Notes: generated from the sequence alone by a model not told the origin. A DNA stretch of 64,000 bases from an uncultured Tenacibaculum sp. (GCF_947499065.1 NZ_CANMMT010000001.1:186001-250000); one strand, 5' to 3'; shown: positions 46,228 to 55,568, counted from the stretch's first letter. Program-made: numbers and translations.

Positions 46228-46785
46228 TTACATTCCTTTTTTAATTCTTTTTTGTTGATATACCTCAGCAATAGTAGGATTTTCGGGACATGATTTTATT
46301 TGTTCAAATTCATCTCCCGATTTTACCTTACCGGTTTCTAATATTTTAAAGTAAATTCCTGGAAAATCCTGTTTCCAGAACTGTTTTACGATTTTCATAT
46401 TATTAAATCGTACTCCAAGTTTCATGCAAGGTTGACGTGGTTTTGTTACTTCTATAACTACATCACCTACTTTATAAGTATCTCCTACATGAATTTTAGA
46501 TTCATCCAAATCATCAATAGTTAGATTTTCTCCAAACATTCCATATTGCCAATCCAAATCTGGGTAAAATTCTTTCCAATAAGCATAGTGTTTTTCTGAA
46601 TAGGCATAAACTGCTTGCTCTAATCCTCCATGATGTACTCTATCGCAAACTGCATCTCCTCTAACATCTTCAACATCTAAAAAAATAGGTTCATCTATTG
46701 TAAATTTAAAAATACCAGTCGTTATCAACTTTCCTTTCCAATCAATTTCTTTTCGTTCCCCTATGTTTGTAGATACTATCTTCAT
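46228..46785 (-). CDS. MOSC-domain protein (YiiM-like)
   Basis: The 185-residue protein has the MOSC signature region with RGDAVCDRVHHGGLEQAVYAY, FGENLTID and VTKPRQPCMKLGVRF, whose Cys is the conserved sulfur-carrying residue. YiiM-type proteins act with molybdenum cofactor to reduce N-hydroxylated compounds; the substrate here is unknown. It follows the GH3 gene by 4 bp and is probably co-transcribed. Confidence 0.9.
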   Translation of the reverse strand: MKIVSTNIGERKEIDWKGKLITTGIFKFTIDEPIFLDVEDVRGDAVCDRVHHGGLEQAVYAYSEKHYAYWKEFYPDLDWQYGMFGENLTIDDLDESKIHVGDTYKVGDVVIEVTKPRQPCMKLGVRFNNMKIVKQFWKQDFPGIYFKILETGKVKSGDEFEQIKSCPENPTIAEVYQQKRIKKGM

Positions 46786-46789
46786 TTTT

Positions 46790-48286
46790 TTATTCTTTTA
46801 AAAAGCCTTGTAATACGTCAGCAATCTTTCTATTATCTGATAATTGTGGAATTTTATTTTGACCTCCAAACTTTCCTATAGATTTCATATACTCATGGAA
46901 TCCACCTTTTTTTACTTTTCTAATTATTAAAGGTCGTAGTACTTTCCCTTCAATTAAATCAAAGTAATATACATTTTGGGACTGCATTGATGCATCTATT
47001 TTAGAAGCTAGTTCTTCTAAATTATCAGGTTCATTTTCAAACTCAATAAACCATTCATGATATGGCAATCCACTTTCTGGATTTACTTGAGGAGCTACTG
47101 TAAATTCGCTAACATTTACATCTGTCCCTACTATGGCATCATTTAAAGCTTTTTCCACTTCCTTACCTATAACGTGTTCTCCAAAAGCAGAAATAAAATG
47201 CTTAATACGTCCAGTTACTTTTATTCTATAAGGTTTTAATGAAGTAAACTCTACTGTATCTCCAATATTATAGCCCCAAAGTCCAGCTGTAGTATTTAAA
47301 ATAATTACATAATTTATTCCTAACTGTACATCTTTTAAAGAAATTCTAGTTGGATTTTCATCAAAAAATTCTGTTGCTGGTATAAACTCATAAAAAATAC
47401 CTGAGTTTAACTGCAATAACATTCCTTTTTCTGTTTGAGTATCTTGATAAGCTATGAATCCTTCTGATGCAGGATACAATTCAACATAATCAATCTTTTT
47501 ACCTATTAATGTCTCAAACTTATTCTTGTAAGGTTCAAAATTTACACCTCCATAAATAAAGAAGTTAAAATTAGGAAAGGTTTCAGAAATTGTTTTTCCT
47601 GTTTTATCTATCAACTTCTCAAAATACATTTGTACCCAAGAAGGTATACCACTTATTACCGTCATGTTTTCCGGTAAGGTCTCTTCTACTATCTTATTTA
47701 CTTTAGTATCCCAATCTTCTATACAATTGGTTTCCCAACTAGGCAAACGATTTTTTAATAAATAGTTAGGTACATAATGCGCAGCAATTCCACTTAAACG
47801 TCCTAACTTTACTCCATTCATATCTTCTAGAACAGGACTTCCTTGTAAAAAAATCATTTTTCCATCTACAAAACTTGCATCATTTGTTTCAGCAATATAA
47901 AACAACAAGGCATTTCGTGCTGCTTTAATATGTGTAGGCATTGACTCTTTTGTTATCGGAATATATTTAGCTCCAGACGTTGTTCCAGATGTTTTTGCAT
48001 AATACAATGGTTTTCCTTTCCATAAAACATTCTCTTCTCCTTCCACCATCCTATCAACATAGCTTCTTAATCCTTCATAATCATTTACAGGAACTCGCTT
48101 TTTAAAATCTTCATAATTATTGATAGAAATAAAATCATGATCCTGTCCAAAAGCAGTTTTACAACCTTCAGCTACTAAATATTTAAAGACTTTTTCTTGT
48201 GTTTCATGTGGCTTATTTGCCCATTTATACACTCTTTTTCGAATCTGCTTTGCAAATGGAATTGCTATTCTTGATTTAATACTCAT
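46790..48286 (-). CDS. GH3-family acyl-adenylating enzyme
   Basis: The 498-residue protein belongs to the GH3 auxin-responsive superfamily, which couples carboxylates to amino acids through acyl-AMP. ATP motifs are visible: YAKTSGTTSGAKYIPIT (P-loop), YPASEGFIAYQD and FEFIPATEFF-like, GYNIGDTVEFT and KVTGRIKHFISAFGEHV. In plants GH3 conjugates jasmonate or auxin; bacterial substrates are mostly unknown. It is directly adjacent (no gap) to the M23 gene upstream and 4 bp before MOSC. Confidence 0.9.
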   Translation of the reverse strand: MSIKSRIAIPFAKQIRKRVYKWANKPHETQEKVFKYLVAEGCKTAFGQDHDFISINNYEDFKKRVPVNDYEGLRSYVDRMVEGEENVLWKGKPLYYAKTSGTTSGAKYIPITKESMPTHIKAARNALLFYIAETNDASFVDGKMIFLQGSPVLEDMNGVKLGRLSGIAAHYVPNYLLKNRLPSWETNCIEDWDTKVNKIVEETLPENMTVISGIPSWVQMYFEKLIDKTGKTISETFPNFNFFIYGGVNFEPYKNKFETLIGKKIDYVELYPASEGFIAYQDTQTEKGMLLQLNSGIFYEFIPATEFFDENPTRISLKDVQLGINYVIILNTTAGLWGYNIGDTVEFTSLKPYRIKVTGRIKHFISAFGEHVIGKEVEKALNDAIVGTDVNVSEFTVAPQVNPESGLPYHEWFIEFENEPDNLEELASKIDASMQSQNVYYFDLIEGKVLRPLIIRKVKKGGFHEYMKSIGKFGGQNKIPQLSDNRKIADVLQGFLKE

Positions 48287-49174
48287 TTACTGAAAATCTA
48301 TATAATTTGTTGGATCCACCGGAAATCCATTACTCCATAACTCGAAATGTAAGTGTGGCCCTGTAGTTAATTCACCTGTTGAACCTACACTTGCTATTAC
48401 TTCTCCTGATTTTACGATATCCCCTTGTTCCTTCAATAATGCTCCATTATGCTTATAAACAGATATAAATTCGTTAGGATGTTGAATTGTTATTACATAC
48501 CCTGTTTCTGCAGTCCATTCCGATAAAATAACTGTCCCATCTGCAATTGCTTTTACTGGAGTTCCTGTTTGCGCAACAATATCTATTGCATAATGCTTAT
48601 CGTCTCTATTAAACTTTTGAGACACACTTCCTGTCAAGGGAGAAAAAAACACAATTTTTGCTCTTCCTTCTGCTCCTTCTGACAGAGGGAATCGATCTTT
48701 TCCTTCAACCTTATCTCTAAATTGCAAATCTTGTTCTGTAGGCCCTAACTTACTTTCATCAACTACAATGTTTTGAGCTACATCTTTAATTGAATCAACC
48801 TTTTCTGGCTCTATTTCCCCAGTAAAAACAGGTTTTAAAGCTCTAGTATAACGTTCTAATATTGCTAACTTTTTTTGTAAAGAATCTGATTTATAAATTG
48901 CTCTTGCAGCTTCTTTCTTCAAGCTTGTAGACGAATACCCTGGTATGTATTCTCTCAAACCTGTAAAGGCTATCAATAAAGAAGTTAATACAATAAGAAT
49001 TATTGAAAACACTCCTCCAAAAACAAATACATTTAGACGTGATAATTTTAATGAAAATTTTTCTTGAAAAGTATCTTCATTTAAAATCACCAATCGATAT
49101 TTATCAATTAGTTTTTGTTTAAGCTTTCGCTTTTTTTGAATTTTTGTCACTTTTAATACTAGTTTGGAATTCAA
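48287..49174 (-). CDS. Membrane-anchored M23 peptidase
   Basis: The 295-residue protein has a cytoplasmic N-terminus of about 50 basic residues, one transmembrane helix (about 51-72; FVFGGVFSIILIVLTSLLIAF), a coiled coil (about 85-115) and a C-terminal LytM domain. The zinc ligands are His in HYAIDIVAQTGTPV and HxH in GPHLHFELWS. It probably cuts peptidoglycan cross-links or regulates amidases, as EnvC-like proteins do. It is the first gene of the M23-GH3-MOSC string. Confidence 0.92.
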   Translation of the reverse strand: MNSKLVLKVTKIQKKRKLKQKLIDKYRLVILNEDTFQEKFSLKLSRLNVFVFGGVFSIILIVLTSLLIAFTGLREYIPGYSSTSLKKEAARAIYKSDSLQKKLAILERYTRALKPVFTGEIEPEKVDSIKDVAQNIVVDESKLGPTEQDLQFRDKVEGKDRFPLSEGAEGRAKIVFFSPLTGSVSQKFNRDDKHYAIDIVAQTGTPVKAIADGTVILSEWTAETGYVITIQHPNEFISVYKHNGALLKEQGDIVKSGEVIASVGSTGELTTGPHLHFELWSNGFPVDPTNYIDFQ

Positions 49175-49241
49175 ATATACAACGAAAAAATGGCGTAACT
49201 ATTTTTTACCCTAATTACACCTTATGTTAAAAAATGAAGTA

Positions 49242-50129
49242 TTATAAATCAAACAAATACGAGATAGAAAAATTAAAAAAACTAGTTGTATTCAAATTCG
49301 TTTCTCCCTCTAAGGCTGTTGGGAAGTTAAAGGTATAGCCTAACTCAAAATCAACGTTACCAGTACTATATTGTAAAGGTACTTGCAACTGTGTATTTAT
49401 TAATCCAAAATCATTATTTTGAACATATCTTGTAAATTGCTTACCTCTAATAGTAAAAGTTTGTGACAACTGAATTGTTTGTTGAGCTAACACTATGTTT
49501 AATTGAGGCTGTAATCTTAAATGATGGCGCTTCTTTTTCACTAAATTAACAACCCCATATGTAGAAGAAACTATTTGAAATGAATTATCACTTCCAAATA
49601 AATAAGTTGTTGATACTTCCGTTCCAAAGGTTTTCTTTTTATTATCTATTTCTATTCCTAAAGATAATGCATTTTTAAAAGGATTATTTTCAGAAGTGTC
49701 TGAATAAAAATATCTATCATATGAAATAGACCATCTGTACTGTTTATTTTTCCCAAAACTTTTACCAAAACCTATAGTTGCTGATGTATAATCCCATTCT
49801 GGTGTAAATTGATCATAATAAACTCCGGTTAAACCAATGAACAAACCATTTGAATGAACATAAGTTATTTGTGGACCTATATTAAACTGATCTGTTCCAA
49901 TATCTCTTCCTGAAAAATACGTTTTGTTATTATACTCTACCGATAAATGAATAAACTGAAGTTCTGTTACCGATTTTAAAAACTCTTCTTCACTTTCTTC
50001 CTCTAAAATACTGTCAATAATTTCATCTTCTTCTGAAAGCTGAACATCTTCTGATTCTTCAGAAGAGACTTGTCCATAAGCACAAATAGCGCTTAATAAT
50101 AAAGAAAAAAGTAAAAATGTTTTTTTCAT
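49242..50129 (-). CDS. Outer-membrane beta-barrel protein with acidic N-terminus
   Basis: The 295-residue protein has a signal peptide ending AYGQ (1-20) and a strongly acidic stretch (about 21-50, Glu/Asp/Ser-rich). Alternating amphipathic strands run to the end (GLFIGLTGVYYDQF and FNFSISYLFDL), finishing in an aromatic-hydrophobic C-terminal strand as in outer-membrane barrels. No family recognised. It has its own position between two terminated operons. Confidence 0.7.
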   Translation of the reverse strand: MKKTFLLFSLLLSAICAYGQVSSEESEDVQLSEEDEIIDSILEEESEEEFLKSVTELQFIHLSVEYNNKTYFSGRDIGTDQFNIGPQITYVHSNGLFIGLTGVYYDQFTPEWDYTSATIGFGKSFGKNKQYRWSISYDRYFYSDTSENNPFKNALSLGIEIDNKKKTFGTEVSTTYLFGSDNSFQIVSSTYGVVNLVKKKRHHLRLQPQLNIVLAQQTIQLSQTFTIRGKQFTRYVQNNDFGLINTQLQVPLQYSTGNVDFELGYTFNFPTALEGETNLNTTSFFNFSISYLFDL

Positions 50130-50144
50130 ATATGCTATAAAAAT

Positions 50145-50174
50145 ACAAAAAAGTGGTTGATAAGATCAACCACT
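50145..50174 (-). terminator. Intrinsic terminator after the Lys-rich protein gene
   Basis: A perfect 9-bp stem (50152-50160 with 50166-50174) with a 5-nt loop is followed on the minus strand by a T run. Confidence 0.88.
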
Positions 50175-50199
50175 ATAATCAAATACACTACAAAAATTT

Positions 50200-50637
50200 C
50201 TATCTTCTTTTCCTATTTTGTGTTCTGTTTCTAATATTTTTTTTAATTCTTTTTTTTGAGTTTTTATTTTTAAACCGTGTTTTTAGCTGCGCTTTTTGCG
50301 ATTTAGTAAGTGTATTTCTAAACTTAGCTTTTACTTGTTTTACACTCTTAGTATTTTGTGCTACTAATTTTTTTTGAGACGATGTTAATGACCTCTTTAA
50401 AGCTTGTTGTCTTTCTTGCTTAGTTAAAGCCTGATTTTTTAATATAGCCTTTTGACTAGGAGTAAGCGTAGCTTTAAATGCTTCTCTATTTTTTTTTATT
50501 AGTTCTTTTTGGGTTTTTAATAATTGCTTTTGCTCTTTAGAAAGATTTAACTTTTCTATTGAGTTCTGACCTACCACATTTGAAACACCTAATAAAAGCG
50601 AAAATATAATTGCTAATATGATTTGTATCGGTTTCAT
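50200..50637 (-). CDS. Secreted Lys/Gln-rich Spy-like protein
   Basis: The 145-residue protein has a signal peptide ending VVGQ (1-24) and a highly basic helical body with repeated TLTPSQKAIL, SLTSSQKKLV and TLTKSQKAQL units about 27-30 residues apart. That pattern is seen in Spy/LTxxQ-like periplasmic chaperones. The tail is almost entirely Lys, Arg, Asn and Gln. It is 56 bp after the anti-sigma-like gene and probably an effector of that ECF system. The chaperone role is inferred from motif only. Confidence 0.72.
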   Translation of the reverse strand: MKPIQIILAIIFSLLLGVSNVVGQNSIEKLNLSKEQKQLLKTQKELIKKNREAFKATLTPSQKAILKNQALTKQERQQALKRSLTSSQKKLVAQNTKSVKQVKAKFRNTLTKSQKAQLKTRFKNKNSKKRIKKNIRNRTQNRKRR

Positions 50638-50693
50638 CTTTATTCTTATTAATACTATTCTTTAGACCTTTTATTTCTTAAAAAGTTTTAATC

Positions 50694-51068
50694 TTACTCA
50701 GAAAAAATTTCATCTGTTAATAATTCTTCGTTTACATAATCTTCCAGTAGCTTATCAACATCTGCTTCCTCTGTTACTAACGATGCTATTAAAATATCAT
50801 TTTCTTCTTCACTACTTATTCCAATAGGGTTATACACAGCTAAAGTAAATAACAATGCTACAACCGCTACAGCTGACCAAATAGATATTTTTTTATACAA
50901 AGAAACTACTTTTCCTTTTTTCTCTAAAACTGTTTGTTCTAAAATAGACTGTTTAGATTTTGAAAAATAATCCGAAGGTACATCCAAACCTAAATCGGAT
51001 TTATGTTTTCTTTGTGTATTCATATCAAAAGTATTTCGAATGTTAAAGTTATCATTTTGTGTGCTCAT
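50694..51068 (-). CDS. Probable anti-sigma factor, single-pass membrane protein
   Basis: The 124-residue protein has a polar N-terminus (about 1-60, with LDVPSDYFSKSKQSILEQ), one transmembrane helix (about 68-84; IWSAVAVVALLFTLAVY) and an acidic C-terminus (about 95-124). It lacks the zinc HCxxC motif. Position 6 bp after an ECF sigma gene suggests it binds that sigma factor. Confidence 0.7.
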   Translation of the reverse strand: MSTQNDNFNIRNTFDMNTQRKHKSDLGLDVPSDYFSKSKQSILEQTVLEKKGKVVSLYKKISIWSAVAVVALLFTLAVYNPIGISSEEENDILIASLVTEEADVDKLLEDYVNEELLTDEIFSE

Positions 51069-51074
51069 AACAAA

Positions 51075-51638
51075 CTATGCTTTAATTTTTTCTATATACG
51101 ACATTTTAGTTATGTTACTTTCTATATATTTTACAGCTCCATAATAATGTGTTTTTACTGTTCCTTCTTTGATCTTTAAAATATTTGAAATTTCTCTAAA
51201 CTTTAAGTTATCGTAATATTTCATGTAAAATACCTTCTTTTGATTTTCCGGCAATTGACTTAATACTGTTTGCAATTTTAATTGTGCTTCATCTCCATCA
51301 AAAAAGATATCGTCTTTTAAATCTCCTAAAAACTTATCACTCACATCTTGAAGCGAAGAAAAAGTTTTCTTCTTTTCTTTCTCTATAAAACGCATAGACT
51401 CGTTATATGCTATTTTATACATCCAAGTATGAAGTGAACTTTGTTGCTTAAAATTTGCTAAACTTTTATATACTCTTACAAATGTATTTTGCAACACATC
51501 ATCAGCGTTTTCGTGAGTTCCTACTAATTTTCGAATATGCCAATACAAACGCTCTTGATATAAATCTAATAATTTAGAAAACGCCCGTTCTTTATATTTC
51601 TTACTAGTTAATTGATTTATAAAATCAGCTTCGTTCAT
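51075..51638 (-). CDS. ECF-type RNA polymerase sigma factor
   Basis: The 187-residue protein has region 2 (about 25-95; ADDVLQNTFVRVYKSL and SSLHTWMYKIAYNESMRFIEKEKK) and region 4 (about 125-175; ENQKKVFYMKYYDNLKFREISNILKIKEGTVKTHYYGAVKYIE). It is followed by a small membrane protein and a Lys-rich secreted protein, forming a three-gene sigma operon. The stimulus is unknown; envelope stress is likely by analogy. Confidence 0.93.
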   Translation of the reverse strand: MNEADFINQLTSKKYKERAFSKLLDLYQERLYWHIRKLVGTHENADDVLQNTFVRVYKSLANFKQQSSLHTWMYKIAYNESMRFIEKEKKKTFSSLQDVSDKFLGDLKDDIFFDGDEAQLKLQTVLSQLPENQKKVFYMKYYDNLKFREISNILKIKEGTVKTHYYGAVKYIESNITKMSYIEKIKA

Positions 51639-51732
51639 TGGTTTTTAATAGTCTTATTTCTTAGTTAGACCTCTAAAGTTTTAAAAAGTTTAGATTTTCC
51701 TTATTTTTTTAAATTACTAAAAATGAACGGCA

Positions 51733-51759
51733 TAAAAAAACCAGCTCTATGAGCTGGTT
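51733..51759 (-). terminator. Intrinsic terminator of the lipoprotein gene
   Basis: A perfect 9-bp stem (51739-51747 with 51751-51759), a 3-nt loop and, on the minus strand, a T run. Confidence 0.9.
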
Positions 51760-51780
51760 CTTCCCTTAATTAATAAAAAC

Positions 51781-52632
51781 TTACTTCTTTTTCTTATTCA
51801 ATTTCAAAGTAATTTCTTTAGTATCTCCATTAGCATTCGTTAAAGTTGCTACATTATCACATGATCCGTCTCCAAAATCTAAAGTAGCAGTAGCTCCATC
51901 TCTTGAAAGCTCTATTACACCACTTACAATATATTTACAAGCCCATTCTCTCCTTAAATTGGTAGTAATTGTCGCTGTTTTTACAACACCATTTTTATTT
52001 ATAGACTCCCAACTTCCTGATATTGAATACACATCATCTCCTCTATTATCTGTATCTGCTCCTTCTATTTTCTCTTTTACCTTTGTGCCTTTTTTGGTAA
52101 TTTCAACTCCTGACTCTAAAGTAATTTTAATATCAATAGTAAAAGTTGCTTCTGGATTTCCATTTGAATTTTCTTTTACCTTTACTATAGATTTCCCTCC
52201 TTCAACACTATTTCCTTCTACTGAAAAGTTTTCAAAAGTTACAGTCTTTGAAAAACTACTATCAGTTTTAACATACTCTATAATTATTTTACCAGCAAAT
52301 TCTCTTCCTCTCTTACCTTCACATCCATCTCCAAAATCTAAGGTTACAATTTTTCCTGTTGCTGTTTCTTCTGAAGTTCTTACAACACAATCTGGGTGAT
52401 TAGAAGAAGGTGTTGTACTTTTACTTTCAAATCCACTATCTATTCCATCATCTTCAATTACCTCATCAATCTCTGTAGAAATATCATCTGCTAAAACTAC
52501 ATTTAAAGCCTCTTCTGTTGTTACAGCATTTGCTTCTAAATCTATCCCATCATTAGATTCACAAGATGCAAACAATAATAATCCAGCTATAAATAGTCCG
52601 CTTAATTTTCTTTGTACATTACTTAAAGTCAT
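51781..52632 (-). CDS. Uncharacterised lipoprotein
   Basis: The 283-residue protein has a lipoprotein signal with lipobox FASC (Cys at about residue 24). The mature part is acidic to about residue 70, then rich in beta strands. Two similar stretches, VTLDFGDGCEGKRGREFAGKI and ATLDFGDGSCDNVATL, suggest a duplicated domain. No named family recognised; similar lipoproteins are common in Flavobacteriia. It is a single gene with its own terminator. Confidence 0.72.
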   Translation of the reverse strand: MTLSNVQRKLSGLFIAGLLLFASCESNDGIDLEANAVTTEEALNVVLADDISTEIDEVIEDDGIDSGFESKSTTPSSNHPDCVVRTSEETATGKIVTLDFGDGCEGKRGREFAGKIIIEYVKTDSSFSKTVTFENFSVEGNSVEGGKSIVKVKENSNGNPEATFTIDIKITLESGVEITKKGTKVKEKIEGADTDNRGDDVYSISGSWESINKNGVVKTATITTNLRREWACKYIVSGVIELSRDGATATLDFGDGSCDNVATLTNANGDTKEITLKLNKKKK

Positions 52633-52697
52633 AATTACTAATTTTAAAAGTTAATCAGTTCTTTGACCTAAGTATTTTAAAAAAGTTTTAAAAAAAA

Positions 52698-53282
52698 TTA
52701 TTTTTTATAAAAATTCATCTCATCAACATAAGTCCAAACTTCAGTAGAAAGAAGTGGTTTCATGTTCTTTTTAGCTTTGATTCCATTTCGAATCATTGTT
52801 GATGATATTTGTACGATAGGCGCGTCAACTCTATGAATTTTTGAGTTTTCTAAAAATTCATTTTCAACAATACCCTCTGATATTCTTGGATACACATAAA
52901 TATTATAATCATCTAAAATTGCTTCATAATTTTTCCATTTATGAAAGCTCTTTAAATTATCCTCTCCCATAATTAAATTAAAATTATAGTCTGGATACTT
53001 CTCTGTTATGTGCGCTAAAGTATTTATAGTATAATTAGGTTGTGGTAAATTAAACTCTATGTCAGACGGTTTTATTTTATCATACTCTTTGGTTGCTAAA
53101 TACACCATTTCTAACCTATGATGATTATCTAATAAAGAACTTTTCTTTTTAAATGGATTGTGTGGAGTAACTACCATCCAAATTTCATCCAAATCAGAGT
53201 TTTCAACCATATGATTTGCTATAATCAAATGACCAATATGAATAGGGTTGAATGTCCCAAAATATAATCCGATATTTTTCAT
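52698..53282 (-). CDS. nadD: Nicotinate-nucleotide adenylyltransferase
   Basis: NadD forms deamido-NAD from nicotinate mononucleotide and ATP. The 194-residue enzyme has the nucleotidyltransferase motif GTFNPIHIGHLIIA, TPHNPFKKK, MGEDNLKSFHKWKN and C-terminal ISSTMIRNGI. Length is normal. It follows gmk by 10 bp and is the last gene of yicC-gmk-nadD. Confidence 0.95.
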   Translation of the reverse strand: MKNIGLYFGTFNPIHIGHLIIANHMVENSDLDEIWMVVTPHNPFKKKSSLLDNHHRLEMVYLATKEYDKIKPSDIEFNLPQPNYTINTLAHITEKYPDYNFNLIMGEDNLKSFHKWKNYEAILDDYNIYVYPRISEGIVENEFLENSKIHRVDAPIVQISSTMIRNGIKAKKNMKPLLSTEVWTYVDEMNFYKK

Positions 53283-53292
53283 ACCTAAAAAC

Positions 53293-53895
53293 CTACTCCT
53301 TTTGATTAGCTTTATCTAAACCTAAAAATTCATCAACTAAATCTTCAGCTTCTTGCAAGGCTACTTTTAAATCGTAGTTTTTAATAATTTTATCAAACAT
53401 TGGTGCTGTTGCCAACTCTATAGGAGCTTTGGCTATTCTTGAAGCTATTTTTTCTTCGCTTTCTTCACCTCTACTTTTTAAACGTCTTAATAACTCATTA
53501 ATATCTGGTGGTTTTACAAATACTGCTAATGTTTCTTCTGGAAATTTTTCTTTAATTCGTAAACCTCCTCTTACATCAATATCAAAAATCACATGTTTTC
53601 CTAAAGCCCAGATACGCTCTATTTCTGTTTTTAAAGTACCATAGAAGTTGTTCATATAAACCTCTTCCCATTCTAAAAACTCTTCGTTCTTTATTTTTTG
53701 CTTAAAGTCTTTCGCTGAAATAAAATAATAATCTTCTCCATCAACCTCATTACTTCTTGGATCTCTTGACGTTGCTGAAATAGAGAATTCCAATCCAAAT
53801 CTTTCTTGCTTTAATAAATGACGTACAATTGTTGTTTTTCCTGATCCTGATGGCGCTGAAAACACAAATAATTTTCCTTTAAATTCTTTAGTCAT
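53293..53895 (-). CDS. gmk: Guanylate kinase
   Basis: Gmk phosphorylates GMP to GDP. The 200-residue enzyme has the P-loop FSAPSGSGKTTIVRHLL, GMP-binding SATSRDPRSNEVDGEDYYF and the lid region RLKSRGEESEEKIASR. It starts 2 bp after the yicC stop codon. Length fits the family. Confidence 0.96.
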   Translation of the reverse strand: MTKEFKGKLFVFSAPSGSGKTTIVRHLLKQERFGLEFSISATSRDPRSNEVDGEDYYFISAKDFKQKIKNEEFLEWEEVYMNNFYGTLKTEIERIWALGKHVIFDIDVRGGLRIKEKFPEETLAVFVKPPDINELLRRLKSRGEESEEKIASRIAKAPIELATAPMFDKIIKNYDLKVALQEAEDLVDEFLGLDKANQKE

Positions 53896-53897
53896 TT

Positions 53898-54764
53898 CTA
53901 TAAAACGTTTAATATTTGTTCTTTAATTTTTTCTAACTCGTCCTTCATTTGAATTACCAATTTTTGCATTGGAGCAAAATTTGCTTTAGACCCTGTAGTA
54001 TTTATCTCTCTTCCTATTTCCTGAATAATAAATCCTAATTTTTTACCATTAGAATCTGGTGTTGCTAATTGTTCCAAGAAATATTCTAAATGATTTGCTA
54101 AACGAACTTTCTCTTCGTTTATATCTAATTTTTCTAAATAATAAATTAATTCTTGTTCAAATCGATTTTCATCAATTTCAACTTTTAACTCTGTTAATGC
54201 TTTTTGTAAACGCTCTTTAACATGTTCTATTCTATCTCCATCTAGCTTTTTTATTTCTTCTAAAGCTAACTGAATATTAGCTATTCTTACTTTAAAATCT
54301 TCTTCTAAAGATTTAGCTTCATCTTTACGATATTGAATAATTTCTTTTAATGCTTCATCAATATGGATATCTATCTGATTCCACTCTTCTTCATCTAACT
54401 CTTCTCTCTCTGTTTTTAAAGCATCTGGCATTCTTACTGCCATCTTTAAAAGCTCAATATCATCAGAAGAACCTGCTTGAGTTACATTTCTTAATTGTTG
54501 TATATATTCTCTTACAACAGCATTATTTACAGTTGTTGAAGTTTCATCTGCAGTCATTTCTACATAAATAGAGAAGTCTACTTTACCTCTTACCAAATTG
54601 CTCGCTAATTTTTTTCGAACAGATAATTCTTTTTCCTTGTAATAAGATGGAATTCTAGTATTTAAATCTAAATTCTTACTATTTAGAGATTTAATCTCAA
54701 TGGTTACTTTCTTAGATGGTAAATGTAGTACGGATTTTCCATAACCCGTCATAGACTGTATCAT
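53898..54764 (-). CDS. yicC: YicC-family endoribonuclease
   Basis: The 288-residue protein starts MIQSMTGYGKS, the YicC hallmark, and ends with the conserved GKKLGFIIQEIGREINTTGSKAN segment of the DUF1732 C-terminal domain. The middle is long and helical (about 120-230). YicC proteins cleave structured RNA and affect small-RNA turnover in E. coli. It leads yicC-gmk-nadD and has a -7 box upstream. Confidence 0.94.
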   Translation of the reverse strand: MIQSMTGYGKSVLHLPSKKVTIEIKSLNSKNLDLNTRIPSYYKEKELSVRKKLASNLVRGKVDFSIYVEMTADETSTTVNNAVVREYIQQLRNVTQAGSSDDIELLKMAVRMPDALKTEREELDEEEWNQIDIHIDEALKEIIQYRKDEAKSLEEDFKVRIANIQLALEEIKKLDGDRIEHVKERLQKALTELKVEIDENRFEQELIYYLEKLDINEEKVRLANHLEYFLEQLATPDSNGKKLGFIIQEIGREINTTGSKANFAPMQKLVIQMKDELEKIKEQILNVL

Positions 54765-54784
54765 ATCTCCAATTTAATAAACCG

Positions 54785-54792
54785 CAAATATA
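54785..54792 (-). promoter_or_regulatory. -7 box of yicC-gmk-nadD
   Basis: TATATTTG on the minus strand matches TAnnTTTG, 20 bp before the yicC start. A TTG lies 17 bp further upstream, a little close for the -33 box. Confidence 0.5.
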
Positions 54793-54922
54793 CATTTATT
54801 TATTTTTTGCAACCACTTGTTTAGCAACCAAAAAAGGCTTTTGAACATTAAACCTTCATATAATTTTATTACTATACAATATGAAAATGAAGTTAATACT
54901 AACTTTAAAAAACAAATAGAAA

Positions 54923-54948
54923 TAAAAAAAGTACTGCAAATGCAGTAC
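54923..54948 (-). terminator. Intrinsic terminator of the LysM gene
   Basis: A perfect 9-bp stem (54929-54937 with 54940-54948) and a 2-nt loop; a T run follows on the minus strand. Confidence 0.9.
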
Positions 54949-54974
54949 TCTTTCTTTGGTTGATTAACTCTTGA

Positions 54975-55445
54975 TTAGTCCACTAAAGGTGGTATTCTTA
55001 ATACTTGCCCTGGATAAATTTTATCTGGGTGCGTTAACATTGGTTTGTTTGCTTCAAAAATAACTGGATACTTCATTGCATTACCGTAAAACTCTTTTGC
55101 AATTTTACTTAACGAATCTCCGCTTACTACTGTATGAAATTGCGCCATTGCTGCTTCTTCTACCTCTTCAACTTCTGCTACAGTCATATTATCTTCTACA
55201 GATGCAATTCCATTCGTGTTTCCTACTACTAAGACCACTTTTTCTTTTGTTGCTAAATCTGATGCTTCTCCCGATACCGTTGCCTTGTCTTCATCAACAG
55301 TAATTGATAAGTTTTCAACAGATAACTCTAAAGTATTTACAGCATCTACTAATTTTGCAGCTTTTTCTGAAGCTTCTTCTTCTGTTGTTTTTCCAATACC
55401 AAATACTTTGGCACCAGCATTTTTAATAAATGAAAAAATTCCCAT
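54975..55445 (-). CDS. BON-LysM protein (Kbp/YgaU-like)
   Basis: The 156-residue protein has an N-terminal helix, a BON domain (about 35-95; LSITVDEDKATVSGEASDLATKEKVV) and a C-terminal LysM domain (about 105-154; FHTVVSGDSLSKIAKEFYGNAMKYPVIFEANKP). E. coli Kbp with this order binds potassium in the cytoplasm. No signal peptide is visible, in keeping with that. It is monocistronic with its own terminator. Confidence 0.92.
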   Translation of the reverse strand: MGIFSFIKNAGAKVFGIGKTTEEEASEKAAKLVDAVNTLELSVENLSITVDEDKATVSGEASDLATKEKVVLVVGNTNGIASVEDNMTVAEVEEVEEAAMAQFHTVVSGDSLSKIAKEFYGNAMKYPVIFEANKPMLTHPDKIYPGQVLRIPPLVD

Positions 55446-55568
55446 TCTTTTTGATTTTTTGTTAATTATTAATTTTTTGCTTGACCAATATACAATTTTT
55501 ACGTCATTTTTTTATGCTTTTTCAATTCAACCAGAAACGAATTTCTTAAAAATTATTTTTCAAAAAAA

